Made by a program: the position numbers and the translations under genes
Notes under the pieces: generated by a model
Databases searched by the model: none
The model's input: only the letters and a program-made list of their open reading frames with translations
What the model was told of the DNA's origin: nothing
DNA from: Agarophyton chilense
Taxonomy: Eukaryota; Rhodophyta; Florideophyceae; Gracilariales; Gracilariaceae
Assembly (NCBI GenBank): GCA_030374765.1
Contig: JARGXX010000115.1
Location: 186,001 to 250,000 of the forward strand
Direction: 5' to 3'
DNA: 64,000 nt
Shown here: one piece after another, positions 29,519-41,256 of the stretch
Layout: the number at the start of each line of letters is the position of its first letter
How positions within the stretch are numbered: the stretch's first letter is position 1

Positions 29519-31495
29519 TTATATATCTCGTATTATTCTATGTTTTGATTCGATTACATTCTTGTTGTGCCGTCTCGGAGGAATTGGTCTCGCTTCAATA
29601 CCGTAGTTGTGTAGGTAAGAGGTAAATTCTGTCGCTTTGAAAGCCGGGTCAAACAAAACACTTTGAGGGACCCAAAACGGTGTTACCCATAGTAGCTCAA
29701 AAATACGAATGGCCTCAGCCATAGACGTGTTAGGAACTACGTCACCAGTGGAGTATCTAGATTTGGAGTCCATGATATGAAAGACGCAGTTCGCTTCCAA
29801 AAAGAAGTGATCAATACACACAACGTCATTGAACTCTCTGTTCACGGTGCTCAAGGACACCTTACGTGTGGCTCTTGGCTCAGAGGTACATAAACAGTGC
29901 TCGCATTTTTCCAGTATCAGTGACAAATACTTCTGCACATCGGGGCTCCATAGTTTGTTTCTTTCCAATAATATCTTGATATCCGAATAAGAAGAATGAC
30001 CACAAACATGCTGATGCACTTTGTCAACCAATTTCTTGAGCTCTTTCCAAGGCCTGCTGGAGTTCTCTCCATCAAACTGAGCAGCCGCACAGAATAGCTC
30101 TGTTGAATTATTTTGTTTCGGAGTATAAAATTTTGGTACAAATACATTGAACGGTATGTAGCTGTGGTACGAGCTATCCTCAAGAGCAATCGAATCTTGC
30201 AAACCAGGAAGAACTAACCTGTTTGCATCAACGTGTAAGATGTTACATTTCCGGGTAACATTTCTTCCTATGACCCACTGCGAGGATCCCTGAATCACAA
30301 GGTGCGTAACAGATGCAGTGTTTCCCATATCCGTCCTTACATTAAATTTGACAGATCCAAGTATGCGTCGCTGTTCACTGGCATGCTGGCCGGAGCCATA
30401 CTGCCACACGCTTCCTTGTTGTATGCCCTCGGGTAGTGGTTCGAATGTCCCGTTCCACCCAGGCAAAACGGTAGGCTGTAGCATTTTGAATTCAGTGATG
30501 CCAATTCCGCTATACGGTGCACCATCATCTAACAACGGGCCAATAATAGGTTCTGGAGCTTCATAGGCTGGAGCGAGATAATGCAGGTTTGCCATGTTGA
30601 ACGTTATCGTTTTCTTTTGGTTCTCAGACGGAGTTGACTGCTTCTCTTGCGTCTCACTAGACATGGTCCCAGGTTTCAAGGACCCATCGGCATTGTGATC
30701 AACAGCCCAATGTCCGTACTTGTGACATTTCCGACACTTACTTTTGCTCTTCAGATCCAGAAGCGCATCAGGGGACAGTTTTCGGCGTGGATGCCTATTG
30801 AATCCATTGATTGAATTGGTTGATAAGGTTTCCATCGGCTCTGTAGTTGTGTGATCACACTGACGAAGCACAGATGCAACTTTTTCGTAGGATACGGCTT
30901 GTAGAAATGCTTCCGTGTCAGCATTAGTAGCAATCGAATCATTGGTAGCAACAGCAGCAAGCACCGATACTCGTTGCCCATTTTCAACACCAGAGTTTGC
31001 AAGTAACATGAATGCATTCATTGCCTCCGGCAATTTGCAACTACCAGATGTAGCAGTCAGTTTGGATACTTGAGCTGCAAAGCGTGCCTCGAAGTTTAGA
31101 TAGCTCTCATTACCGCGGCGACGAGTGTTTAGCATTGTCATGAACGCTTGATAAACCTCACTAACCACAGAGAGAGAATCACGTTTGTAAATTGCATTCA
31201 CGATAACCTTGTGTCCATCAACGGCTCGAATATCTTCAGCGGATATCGCTTTGCAAAGATCCTTGGCTCTACCGTAGAGCTGTGACTGTAGCATAATTCC
31301 CCTTAGCGCACATGGAATCTTATTAGAATTTGAATCTGGTAGCATATCATGGAACGAATTCCATAAATCAACGGAAGAGGCATATTCTTCCTGGTTTCCA
31401 AGACCATCAGTCCAAGGGACACTTTTGAGGTCCCAAGAAAATCTTGGCCGCGTTGGTAGCCCCTTCGGTAACGTAGAATCTGGGTCTGGGCCCAT
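29519..31495 (-). CDS. gag-pol: copia Gag-protease-integrase part, ended by an in-frame TAA
   Basis: 658 codons from the ATG at 31495 (M-G-P-D-P), which lies inside the primer binding site. Gag occupies roughly residues 1-300, with a zinc-knuckle-like C-R-K-C-H-K-Y-G-H-W-A-V-D-H near 250 whose last ligand is His instead of Cys. The protease has L-D-D-G-A-P near 319. The integrase finger Cys pair is in C-E-H-C-L-C near 530, and catalytic Asp and Glu residues are in C-I-D-H, L-F-D-P and V-I-E-S-K-H (about 560, 615, 648). The frame stops a few residues after the catalytic Glu. Unlike the other copia element, gag and pol share one frame. The stop is probably a recent nonsense change. Confidence 0.85.
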   Translation of the reverse strand: MGPDPDSTLPKGLPTRPRFSWDLKSVPWTDGLGNQEEYASSVDLWNSFHDMLPDSNSNKIPCALRGIMLQSQLYGRAKDLCKAISAEDIRAVDGHKVIVNAIYKRDSLSVVSEVYQAFMTMLNTRRRGNESYLNFEARFAAQVSKLTATSGSCKLPEAMNAFMLLANSGVENGQRVSVLAAVATNDSIATNADTEAFLQAVSYEKVASVLRQCDHTTTEPMETLSTNSINGFNRHPRRKLSPDALLDLKSKSKCRKCHKYGHWAVDHNADGSLKPGTMSSETQEKQSTPSENQKKTITFNMANLHYLAPAYEAPEPIIGPLLDDGAPYSGIGITEFKMLQPTVLPGWNGTFEPLPEGIQQGSVWQYGSGQHASEQRRILGSVKFNVRTDMGNTASVTHLVIQGSSQWVIGRNVTRKCNILHVDANRLVLPGLQDSIALEDSSYHSYIPFNVFVPKFYTPKQNNSTELFCAAAQFDGENSSRPWKELKKLVDKVHQHVCGHSSYSDIKILLERNKLWSPDVQKYLSLILEKCEHCLCTSEPRATRKVSLSTVNREFNDVVCIDHFFLEANCVFHIMDSKSRYSTGDVVPNTSMAEAIRIFELLWVTPFWVPQSVLFDPAFKATEFTSYLHNYGIEARPIPPRRHNKNVIESKHRIIRDI

Positions 31496-31498
31496 AAC
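31485..31498 (-). promoter_or_regulatory. Primer binding site, initiator tRNA-Met half-molecule type
   Basis: The minus strand reads GTTATGGGCCCAGA directly after the 5' LTR, the same 14 bases as in the other copia element. The ATG at 31495-31493 is the gag start. Confidence 0.85.
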
Positions 31499-31755
31499 AA
31501 TGAATAATTGAGAATACGGTTGACAGTGGTAGCGGTATCAGATAACGATCAGAGGTAGTTTATCAAAATGGGGAGAACGTCTGTGACGGTCCACTTCTCA
31601 AGAACAAGTGCAGTGTTCTGTCTTATATATCAGATGGTCTATTGCATGTCAGTACTCACACAGATTCATTGTTGCATGGACAGTTTCTCACAGCCGGTTA
31701 CTTGACCAGTACTTCACGTCCATTGAAAGTGAGTCTCTGTAACTCAACATTCACA
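31499..31755 (-). repeat. 5' LTR of second copia element
   Basis: 257 bp, identical to 26763-27019. It abuts the primer site on one side and AACTA on the other. Confidence 0.92.
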
Positions 31756-33188
31756 AACTAAGCATCAATTTCACATATTTTGTCCTCCGCTACCTCACTC
31801 AAAGCATTCGCAAACACGGTGTTCATTTCTTTTAAGAAGCATCGTGTCCCTACCGCTTCACCCATTAAAGCAGCGTTGTAAAAATGGCTTTGTGATAAAA
31901 ACGCTCATGAACTACAACTCGTTGGACCGATTATTTGGCATTACGCCGAGAGACTACACACTGAGACGAACCTTTATCTGTCGTCACATTAAAGTTTGTC
32001 TTTAAAACTCTTCCACGGTTGGATGAATTGTTTTCAGAAACGCTACACTGTTTTGCATCGCTGTATACATGGAGACTGTTTAAGCACAGATAAAAAAACG
32101 GCTTGGACGCTGTCCTCACGGGTAAATGAGAAATAATCTCCACGTACAGATTTGGTGTCTGCAATGCGGGTGAGTTTGGAATATGTTACAGACAGCCTCC
32201 CGGATGGTCGCTTTAAAGCAAACCGACGGCAGGCTTAAAGAAGGACAAAACGAGGATCATATTTCTGGCCTGTCGTAATGGGGAAAGCACGAAAAAGTAC
32301 CCCTTTAGGGTTGTATGTCGGGCGATGAGGCCCCGCGCATTCGAAAAGAAGTCAGTTCGCAAGCATGGATTTGACTACCATGCCAACAGCAAGGCTTGCG
32401 TGACGCAAGTTCTGTTCTCCGCTTGACTAAAGCGACTGAATGTGTATATTGGAAGGACTATATGGCGTAAAATTCTTTTGTTTCTCGATAATTACTCAGC
32501 GTATGGGGGTACAGAAGTGCTTTATGAACTGCGGAATGTGAACATTAAGTTCCCTCTTCCGAACACAACTAGCCGCGTACAGTCGCTTGATTCAGGGATT
32601 ATCGCTCCATTGAATGCACAATGTCGCCGTCGATTACTGTTCAGAGTGTTTAAAAATATCGATGCAGGACGGAAATCAACTTAAAAGGTCGACATATTAA
32701 CAGAAATGTGTTGGGTTCGAGAGGAGTAGGATGTTTTACCGGCTTCTACCATAAAGAACTGCTTCGATCATTGCTTTAAAGACGGCGATGCACGAAGCAG
32801 TACTGTTCAGAACAATATCCAAGATGAACTCCGTTCTTTACTTATCGGAGTTGTTACGGAACATGGATTTGAGCACAGTAGGATGGGTATAGAATTTTTA
32901 TTGAACCCGAAGGAAGAGAAAAATATTACGGAGGGGGTTTCTATTGTGAATCAAGGTCTTTTAATTGCTGTAGAAGCTGCAGACGCAGTTGAAACTGAGG
33001 CGGACAGTGGGTACAGTATTGATGAGCAGTTAAATGGTCTCGCAGTGGCAAATACTGTCTTGCATTGCCTTGGTAAAATGAACAACAACTTCAAAAAGGT
33101 CTTTTTAGTTTGCCAGAGGGAGCTGAGACTCGAGAAAAAGGCCCGTCTGAAGCAGACAACCATTGCTGACTATTTTCATACGCAATAA
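31756..33188 (+). pseudogene. pogo-like transposase, main part, degenerate
   Basis: Reading resumes after the copia insertion with A-S-I-S-H-I-L, completing the helix-turn-helix region. Stops follow. A clear DDE-superfamily segment lies at about 32440-32690: L-L-F-L-D-N-Y-S-A (catalytic Asp-Asn), F-P-L-P-N-T-T-S-R-V-Q-S-L-D and the downstream R-R-R-L-L-F-R-V. This is the characteristic L-P-P-N-T-T-S-x-L-Q-P-L-D signature of pogo/Tigger/jerky transposases, in slightly altered form. The last open part (32883-33188) ends in an acidic then basic tail. Multiple stops exclude function. Confidence 0.75.
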
Positions 33189-33275
33189 GAATCTCTCCCG
33201 GTAACGTCATAAAATCGATATGCGCTTAAAATGGGCGTCTCCCGAGAGCTATGGTCATAGCGAGGGAACACTGTA

Positions 33276-33711
33276 CCCACTCTGTCTCGTCTAGAATACC
33301 ATTTACGCTTTTGGCGTTTGTATATATTTTATTTGTCGTATTTTTACCTTTATATATGGGTTTCTCACCTTTTTGCTTGAATCCCGTTTGTTACGCTCCA
33401 TTTACCTTATTTGGTGACACACATTTCATTCCCACTACTCTTGTGGTACCCGTCTTCCTTTGTCAGTGTGTGGTTGTTCCAAACGTGACCTGCCGTACAC
33501 TCAGGCTTTTTTCTCGTGACTGCCTACCCCATTTAACCAATACACGCAGATCCAACCTTCTTCTATTCACTATCGCCGTTTCAAATACCATGATGGCTCC
33601 GAATGACGCCCTGCCTTCGTCATGCATTCCCGGAGAGGCTCCGTAGCTTTGCTACCCCGAACAGAAGAACATCACGAATGTTTTTTTGTCGCTTGGTTTT
33701 CTAACCTTGCA
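33276..33711 (+). repeat. Candidate 5' LTR remnant of the old gypsy element
   Basis: This stretch has no gene and ends CCTTGCA at 33711. Nine bases on, TGGTCTTCAGACTTA (from 33720) resembles the primer-site region of the younger element (TGGTCTCCCGACTTA). Scattered similarity to the younger LTR is visible, for example ATTCCCACT near 33430. No matching 3' LTR was found. Confidence 0.35.
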
Positions 33712-33874
33712 CAAGAGAATGGTCTTCAGACTTAAAAAATACAAGGCCAATCTTTTGTTTTGGTTTTCAAATACGTATGTCAACTAGATTTTGAGCTTTT
33801 TTCCAAGTTTCTTGGTTTGATATCACTTCACGGAAATATGTCGTTTACGCGGACACCGTTGACATTGTTGTAAC

Positions 33875-36183
33875 ATGTCGCGACGGCATTTGAATGCCGA
33901 ACCCGTCAAAAATCTGATCAGTTCCGTCCCCAATGTGACTTTTGCCGTAGATGTCCCTTCATCGAAGAAGTTACTGGCTGGTTTCTCACTTAAGGCGAAC
34001 AGAAAGTCCCAAAAAGGCCAGTTCTCTTCGAAGAGCCGAAATCAACCGCCGAAGGGGTCTATTGGAGAACCAAGCAATCGGGGCGAACCGGACCCTGCCG
34101 TGGACCTCCAGGCTCCCGCAGATTCAGAAGCTTAAATGAACGAAGAGATCGATAGTGGTGATTATGCGGACCTCCAAAAGCAGTTTTGTGAAACGGGCGA
34201 AGCTCGTAATGCCCTCTTGGAGGAGATTGAAGTCCTGCGTGCCAGATTTTATACCTCTTCTATGGAGAATTTGGTCTAAACTATTCGTCTTAAAAGGGCA
34301 GATTTAAACAAATTATTAGAATGTTTCGGTGGTCCTTCTGTTCACGGAAATAACGTTGTAACACCGTTCGATCGTGTCCGTTTCCGTCTACAGATGTTAT
34401 AGCAATCCACCATGGTAGAAGATAGTGTCCCAGAAGAGCCGATATCTGTCTCGCAGAACGTGAAGCACAAGAACAAGGATCACAACCGCCAAAAGCGTAA
34501 GAAGTAAAACAACTACTATTATGATTCCTCGGATTTCTCCGGGTCTTCACGGAACTCTCGCTAGACTCCAAGGCCGTATGGACACGCTTGAAGCGACAAT
34601 ACGATTGGATCAAGAAGTTGCCCCCAAGGCGGATGAAATTGCCCTGTCAGTTCATTCGATTGGAATCGAGAACAAACGAAATCGTCGTCATTCCAAAAAG
34701 GAGGTACATCACAGTTCGGGTTCATTTAGTTCAGATTCTAACCGTGACTCTGCGGAATCATCTTCTGACTCTTCAGAAGAAGATAATCACCACCGCAATT
34801 CTTGAATGACACGTTCGAAGTCTACTCGCACTACTCAAGGAGTTATTCACTTCTGCGAGAATTGTCGCCGTCACCTTAGATTGAAGGACCTGAAGCCGAC
34901 GAATACGTTATACCGGAAGCTACTTTCGTACCGCTACTATCGGCTCTACTATTCCTCGTCGAATGGCACACCCAAGGGCACTGGAAAAGTCGAGGACTGT
35001 ATCAAAAGAATGGGTCTTACACTCCTCGTCTGCAGGAATTCAATGGTGAAAGTCCTATTTTGATACTTGACTTTCTTTCAAGATTGGTTCAGGAAGCTGA
35101 CATCCTCCAAACGAACGAGGTGCAAGCTTGCATTGCCCTACTGTATTTCCTTAAAGGAATGACTGAAGATCAGTACAATACAGTTCGAGAATCCTCAAAA
35201 GCCTCGGAAGGAGGGGTTACTTGTTGGCCCGAAGCCGTTCAATACCTTTTGAGGTCATACGCCACTGGTACTGCGATTCAGGATGCAATCCTCGCTCTCC
35301 GCGATACGAAACAGAAGCCTGGTAAAACCGATATGGTCCATTCATCTCGTTCGAATAAGGCGTTTCACCGATGTGGTAACGTGTATTCTGCGTCCGAGTG
35401 GTGTACAATATTTGTTGATGGAATTGATCCTGCCATAAGAGCGCTTGTTGCGCGACGCCGTGAAGAAAAACGGACGGAGAATTTCCTACTTGGAACTGGT
35501 ACAGTACGTCCAAGCTGAGGGAGATTCACTCCGTGCCCGACAACTAACCGGACGTCGTCCGTCCATGTACTTTACGCCAAAATGTCTTCACCGTCTCTTT
35601 CACTCCTGAACAGAGGACCGGTTGGAACAAACCACGATAACGTCCACTTCACTGGGAATGATAATTATTCATCTGCCACTACGGACTTGCCGTCTACTTC
35701 TGTTGAAACCACTGAAGGCGATCCAGCCTTCTATGGTGGCACAAGAGTCACCGCCGCTCCACTCGTTTATGCGAGAAACGCAATGCGTACAACCCGTCCC
35801 AGATGGAGGGACACACTACCACACCCACGGACGGACTTGAATGTTCGCCCGCCGTTTAATGCGTTGAGTGCACCTATTTGTCATCTCTGGTACCTACTCT
35901 GTCATATCGCGCCACGTTGCACATTGACCTTGCGGTAGATGCCGTCTGTGGTCACCCAGTACGAGTCTCTATCGCCTGCCGATCAAGCTCGGGTTCTGAA
36001 CTGGTCGTTTCTTCGGGCTAGAATTAATTTTGGTCCGTCGACAACGGTCATACCGCGTCCGGTAATCTAAATTTCGAACGCTGGTCAGCAGACCCAGAAT
36101 ATCGAACCGAACAATGGTAATCCGTCTGTTTCTCCGGATGGAGACCAACCGCTTGTTGCGGAAGCGTCGAACCAGAAAAACTA
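33875..36183 (+). pseudogene. gag: gypsy gag, degenerate
   Basis: Broken frames cover the length of the younger gag (60109-62220). The segment near 34310 contains L-L-E-C-F-G-G-P-S, matching L-L-E-C-F-G-A-P-S. The frame 35060-35518 matches the core capsid region almost residue for residue (for example E-A-D-I-L, and A-L-R-D-T near its end). The zinc knuckle of the younger gag is not recognisable here. Stops interrupt it at several points. It retains a hairpin at about 36197-36211, just past its end, where the younger copy has one. Confidence 0.75.
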
Positions 36184-36186
36184 TAC

Positions 36187-37254
36187 ATGAGAGTCTCCCC
36201 TGATGGAGGGGCGTCTTCTAAGTTGAGGTCGAAGACGTCCAAGGTGTCACTGCCTCACTCCCCAGTCACGATCCTTACAAGGAATATGGCTAAAACCGAC
36301 GTTGACTCGGAACACTTAGCTGTTTTTCGTCGTCCGTGGATACGGTTTACGAATCCCCGTACTCCGGATAGAGTCCTCGTGATAGCCAAGCGTAATTACA
36401 AGGTGTATCCAGACCTTGGCCTATCACACCAGTTCATGGTTAGACAGTTATCTGTTTTGGATACAGGGGCCTTGCCAAACTTGATTAATTCTGATATCAT
36501 ACTGTCGACACTTCGGAATAAAATTTTCTATTGTCCAGGAATGGATATCGACAATGCGAATAACAATCCGCTCCATACGATTGGAAAAATATCTCTCGCA
36601 GTGCGATTGGGTACCTATTTGGTTCAGTTAGATTTTATAGTCTGCGACCCTCTCGCTGCACCCGTGATACTGGGTTGTGATTTTTGTGATCGACTTGTCG
36701 AAGCAATTCGACCCAGGACGAGAATCGTTGTGATGGATTACGGATCCACGATTCCTATCGTAAGGAAACCGCTGAAGCGGGCAACAGAAAAGAAAATTCC
36801 GTTACCGGTTGCCCAGGAATCTCCTGACAAAGACCCCCACTGAACGCTTCTCAAGGTTGCCAAATCGATTACGACGCCCCCAGAATCACAAGTATGGGTT
36901 ACAGTGACATCCCAACAACATGGACTACATATTGTGCAACCCTTGGCCTTTTTGTATACAAAGCATCAAATCGCTCTTTCGAATGATCTGGTTCTAATCG
37001 AACCCGATACTCCTTTTAAGGTTCTCTTGACCAACTTTGGTAAAACCAATCAATGGTTAACGAAGAATCAAACACTAGGCTCAGTACTCACACACCCGAC
37101 CGCTATCGTTCCGACGAAGATACCGTTTACCGATGTTCCCGGAGTCCTCGAACCTAAAGAGGGGGAGGAGAATGATGATTTTGACACTTCACGTGTAGAG
37201 CCCGAGTTCCAATATTCAGATACACAACCGACACAACCGCAAGGGTCGGAATAG
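36187..37254 (+). pseudogene. gypsy protease region, degenerate
   Basis: The frame at 36187-36843 has V-L-D-T-G-A, the retropepsin active-site triad D-T-G, and later P-V-I-L-G-C-D-F-C-D-R, the usual I-L-G-x-D segment. It matches the frame at 57947-60073. After a stop at 36841 the continuation (36904-37254) matches the younger protein again (S-Q-Q-H-G-L-H-I-V against S-R-Q-H-G-T-R-I-V), ending in an acidic linker before RT. Confidence 0.75.
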
Positions 37255-37299
37255 AAGGCTTTGCTTCATGATATAGATGATGTTGATCCTATGTAGGAG

Positions 37300-38927
37300 T
37301 TGGAAATTTTAAATCTGGAGTATTTTCCAGAAGCACTTTGTGAGAAGTTAAGAGAAATAATGAAGGAATCTACCCCTATGTGGGATGGTTCCCTTGGAAC
37401 AATAGGAATCACGGAACACCGTATTGATTTGCTTCCGAATGCTCGGCCGAGCGCTCAGCACTCTCACAAGGCTGGACCGAAGGTTCAAAAAGAAGAGTAG
37501 ACTCAGCTTGAGACGATGTTACGCGCAGGAGTTATAGAACCAACACAATCGCCTTGGGGGCCACCTGTTGTCTTAGGTCCGAAAGCGGATGGATCGTGGC
37601 GATTTTGCATTGATTACCGACGCTTGAATGCGGTTACAGTGAAAGATATATACCCGATCCCTCGGATGGATGAATATATCAATTCGCTTGGAACCGCGAC
37701 TGTGTTCACCGCCCTTGATGAGAAGTGGGGTTATTGGCGAGTTCCTGAACGGCTTTTGTCTGCCATCAAGGCTTGTGTCGGTTTAAGCGAATGCCGTTTG
37801 GCCTAACGAATGCTCCTGCAACGTTTTAACGTGCGATAGGGATCCTATTAGCCCACGTCAAGTGGAAAACCACTTTGCTATATATGGACGATATCATCGT
37901 ATTCTCCGACAACATGGACGAGCATATCTCCCATGTTAAGGATGTTACGAGGACACTGCGCGACGCAGAAATAACATTGAAGCTGAAAAATTGTAAGTTC
38001 TTAATCGATTCGGTCAAATACCTCAGACATATAATCTGCTCCGGACGGCTATCAATCGATGGAGTTCGAGTCAAGTCCTGGAAGGAAGCGAAATATCATA
38101 CGAGTCAAACGGAACTCCGATCATTTCTCGGCTTGTGTAATGTGTATCGCAGGTTTGTTCCGAACTTCGCTGATGTTGCGACTACTCTAAATGAGCTCCT
38201 TCGGAAAGGAAGACCAGTTGAACTGGAACCATTCGGAGACGCACAAGCGTCTGATTTCAATTCCCTTGTGGAAGCTGTGACGTCTCCGCCCATATTAGCG
38301 CTCCCAACCCTCGGGCTTCCGTTTACGGATGCGAGCAAACACCAAGTTTGGTGTGCGCTATTTCAGACCTCTATAGAAGGTGAAAGACATCCAATAGGAT
38401 ACTTGTCCCGCCGTCTGAACGTTCATGAACGTAATTACTCGGTATCAGAGAAAGAGTGTCTCGCGGTCGTTTGGGCACTAGCAACACTCCGGCCATATCT
38501 TATTGGTAACCCTTTAAAAATACACACAGACCATTCAGCCCTCCATTGGTTTATGCAAATAACCGAACCATCGGGACCCCTCATGCGTTGGCGCCTTCGA
38601 TTGGCGGAGTTTGACTTCGATATTCTTTGCAAGAAAGGTACTCCGAACACGCAAGCAGATGCGTTATCCTGCTTGGGAACCTCTGCGAAGACAGAACCTA
38701 TCGACGATCTCGAGATTCCCTGCTTTGTAGTAGGAGAAGCTGATGATAGCGCCAAAATAACATCGGACGACGTGTGTGACGATATACTGAATGCCGAACC
38801 TTCGAAACCCCTGACGGGTTCATTCGTACCAATAACTCCTGAAGAGATGATCCGAAAACAACAAATGGATCCTTTCTGTACACAGATCCGTTCCCGCTTC
38901 AATGAAAAACTACGTGAAGCTAAGTAA
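37300..38927 (+). pseudogene. gypsy reverse transcriptase and RNase H, degenerate
   Basis: RT begins with the primer-grip region G-V-I-E-P-T-Q-S-P-W-G and F-C-I-D-Y-R-R-L-N. After a frameshift near 37800 it continues with L-Y-M-D-D-I-I-V-F (the catalytic Y-M-D-D box is intact) at about 37880, then F-L-G-L-C-N-V-Y-R-R-F. RNase H follows with F-T-D-A-S-K, the Glu in S-E-K-E-C-L-A and I-H-T-D-H-S-A-L. This is the Ty3/gypsy order. A full catalytic set survives within broken frames, which makes this the best evidence for what the deleted part of the younger element once encoded. Confidence 0.85.
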
Positions 38928-39806
38928 AAACTCGAAGAAGTTGAAGCTATTTACCGCTAGTGCGCCATTAGAATTCATCGATATCGACCTTCTAGGTGAA
39001 TTAATCAAGACTCCTCGAGAAAATCGATATCTGTTGGTGATGGCAGACCGCTTTTCAAAGCTGGTCATGACAGTACCGCTAAAAACAGATTACAGCTTAT
39101 ACTGTGGCACAGGCCTTTGTAACTCACTGGATCTTCGTCTATGGTCCACCCGTACATCTGATCTCAGATAATGGCTCACAGTTCACGTCAAAGTTCTTTC
39201 AAGACGTTTGTCGAATACTCGAAACTAGGAACCTGTTTACTTTAACCTACAATCCTCAAACGAATGGCCAGGTAGAACTGTTTAACCGTACATTACTGAA
39301 TGCATTACGATTCCATGTCGCGGATAACCCTAAGAAATGGGATTGTTACACCGATGTCGTAAAGCACGCGTATAACACCCAGGTGCATCGGGTTACTTCA
39401 CTGTCACCATTTGAGTTTGTATTATCACGCACCCCACCACCAGTGGCTATTCAGGCTCAACCGATGCTCTCCACGTTCCTCTCATCGAAGTTGTATCGGG
39501 AGTTTGGAAGGAATGGTTGAAAACAATGGCGCCAATTGCCCAGAAAGCAATGGACAAGACCCAAGCCACTTATAAGCGTAATTTCGATGATCGAATCCGC
39601 AAGCCTTTATCTCAGATAGCAGTTCACGATTTAGTATTCGTACGTAAGGAATACTACAACCCTGAAAAGGAAAAACGACACAAGCTGTCACCGATATCTG
39701 ACGGACCCTACCGAGTCATCTTAATCGATGAGACCACAGTGGTATTGGAAGTTGACCAACAGCACGAACGGTTTTCCCTTGATAGATTCACCAGAGCCCC
39801 ACCGTG
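38928..39806 (+). pseudogene. gypsy integrase with GPY/F module, degenerate
   Basis: The catalytic core shows F-I-D-I-D-L-L-G (first Asp), L-I-S-D-N-G-S-Q-F-T (second Asp) and N-G-Q-V-E-L-F-N-R (Glu), spread over two frames joined near 39110. The N-terminal H-H-C-C finger expected before the core is missing or unrecognisable, so a deletion near 38930 is likely. The C-terminal frame (39517-39807) contains S-D-G-P-Y-R-V-I, the GPY/F module found in chromo-gypsy integrases. Confidence 0.8.
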
Positions 39807-40848
39807 AACAACGTAAGTCGTACTACAACCCACTACCTTCCACAGTAATGGGAAACCCTTAACAGACAGTTCGCCTTCGCGACCAGAGATTCTCCCGCAC
39901 CGAACCCGAGGCTTGTCTGATCTACTAAAGCGTTTGGAAACTGTCATTACAGGCTCTTCTATTTCAACGAAAGGATCTCAGATAATACCGACAATTGTCA
40001 CTAGGCTGACCCCACCTACTCACGTAGTCACGGCTCCCGTGAACCCGCCTAGGGAGGGGGAGGATACAGAAGAAGGTGTTATAAATAATTGTCCGGCGAT
40101 TCCCGGGAGTCCCACTGCTGGAGATACATTTACTCGCAAACTGGCGATGACTGACCACTTTATAGATGGAAAACCCGTACCTGAACGGAAATCTGAAGGG
40201 ATAACTTCGGACACTAGATGAAGGAATTTCATGAATCAAACCAGGTTCGGACTTCTGCACAGAAGAGATCACATGTACTGTACGACAGAACGCTGCGAAA
40301 CAACAGCGCACTGCACAGTACCACGTCGAGACGTTATGCCGCACACGCCTAAACCGCAAACCGTCATCAAAAGGGTCTCTGACTTGACAGTGCAGAAAAG
40401 ATACCCTGGATGGTACTGTAATTTACAACCTCGCTCATACACAGTGCCGTGGCACAGTGCATGTGTATACCAAGCCAATGAGAGTCACTGTGACCTTCTG
40501 GGTGTTCCGCCGGCCTGCACAGGGAGTGTGAAGCACGAGATTTCCCGTTCTGACGGATTTGTCAATCGCAAACGGAATTCCCCTGTTTTGTGGAAGACAC
40601 CGCTCATCGGTTTGAAGTACAATCCCTGCGGACCTAATCTGGATTAACTCGAATTTACGAGAGCTTCACGAAGAACCAGGAGGTGATTGACCTGGTCGTT
40701 TATAGCGAAGGTTACAATTACGCCGTCACCACGGTTCTCGACGAAGTCGTGAGTGATCCAAACACGTTCCGAAGTTGGAATCCTTCACTTGAGGCTCGCT
40801 CCTAAACTCTTTTGAGTCCTGCAAAGCATTCACATACCGGAATAAGTC
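39807..40848 (+). other. Linker between integrase and chromodomain of old gypsy element
   Basis: Short broken frames without a domain. The position matches the Pro/Ser-rich linker before the chromodomain in the younger element, so this is probably the decayed equivalent. Confidence 0.4.
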
Positions 40849-41094
40849 ATGAGGACGGAAATACTCAAGGTATACCCACAGGAGTTTGTGGTGGATCACG
40901 TTGCTCGTCACGAAATCACGCCAACTGGAGACTACCGATATCAAATCCGATGGTATGAATACAATCCTGCCGAGGATACTTGGGAACCCGATGCACACCT
41001 ACCGAGGTCCAAGATTATATCCTATCACCGAGAAGTCGAAAAAGTCGAGAAGTCCAAGAAGTCTAGAAGCACAGAAGTTAGTATGACAGAATGA
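40849..41094 (+). pseudogene. Chromodomain of old gypsy element
   Basis: An 81-codon frame contains E-F-V-V-D-H-V, then R-Y-Q-I-R-W-Y-E-Y-N, then E-D-T-W-E-P and H-L-P-R-S. This is a chromodomain with the aromatic-cage positions occupied by F, W and Y. Such domains at the integrase C-terminus target insertion to methylated-histone chromatin. It matches the chromodomain at 57437-57643. Confidence 0.8.
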
Positions 41095-41256
41095 TTTTTA
41101 CAACTACTCAAGATGTCTATCCACTAGATGGATGTGAGTCTATCACCCTTTGGGATAACTACGTCCCAGTCGAAGGACCAGCCCCATCACTTTGGGAGGT
41201 ACCAGAATTTGGGTGATAGCTCTGTGCCGCAAGGGCTAGAAGCTCTCCCATACCAC

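Larger units (their letters stand above)
26763..31755 (-). mobile_element. Ty1/copia retrotransposon, 4993 bp, recent but with one nonsense codon
   Basis: LTRs at 26763-27019 and 31499-31755 are 257 bp and identical by eye. AACTA flanks both sides (26758-26762 and 31756-31760). The element runs on the minus strand, so the 5' LTR is the right one. In element orientation the LTR starts TGTGAATG and ends ATTCATT, not the usual CA; both the target duplication and the abutting primer site support that boundary. Gag-pol is a single frame with one TAA. It inserted into the pogo-like transposase. Confidence 0.92.
26303..33273 (+). mobile_element. pogo/Tigger-like DNA transposon, degenerate, split by copia
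   Basis: The ends are inverted: CAGTGATCCCC at 26303 and the reverse complement of CAGTGTTCCCT ending at 33273. TA flanks both sides (26301-26302 and 33274-33275). CAGTG ends and a TA duplication are typical of pogo/Tigger elements. The transposase begins at 26620, is interrupted after about 47 codons by the copia insertion, and resumes at 31756. Without the copia element and one copy of its duplication, the transposon is about 1.97 kb. Confidence 0.75.
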
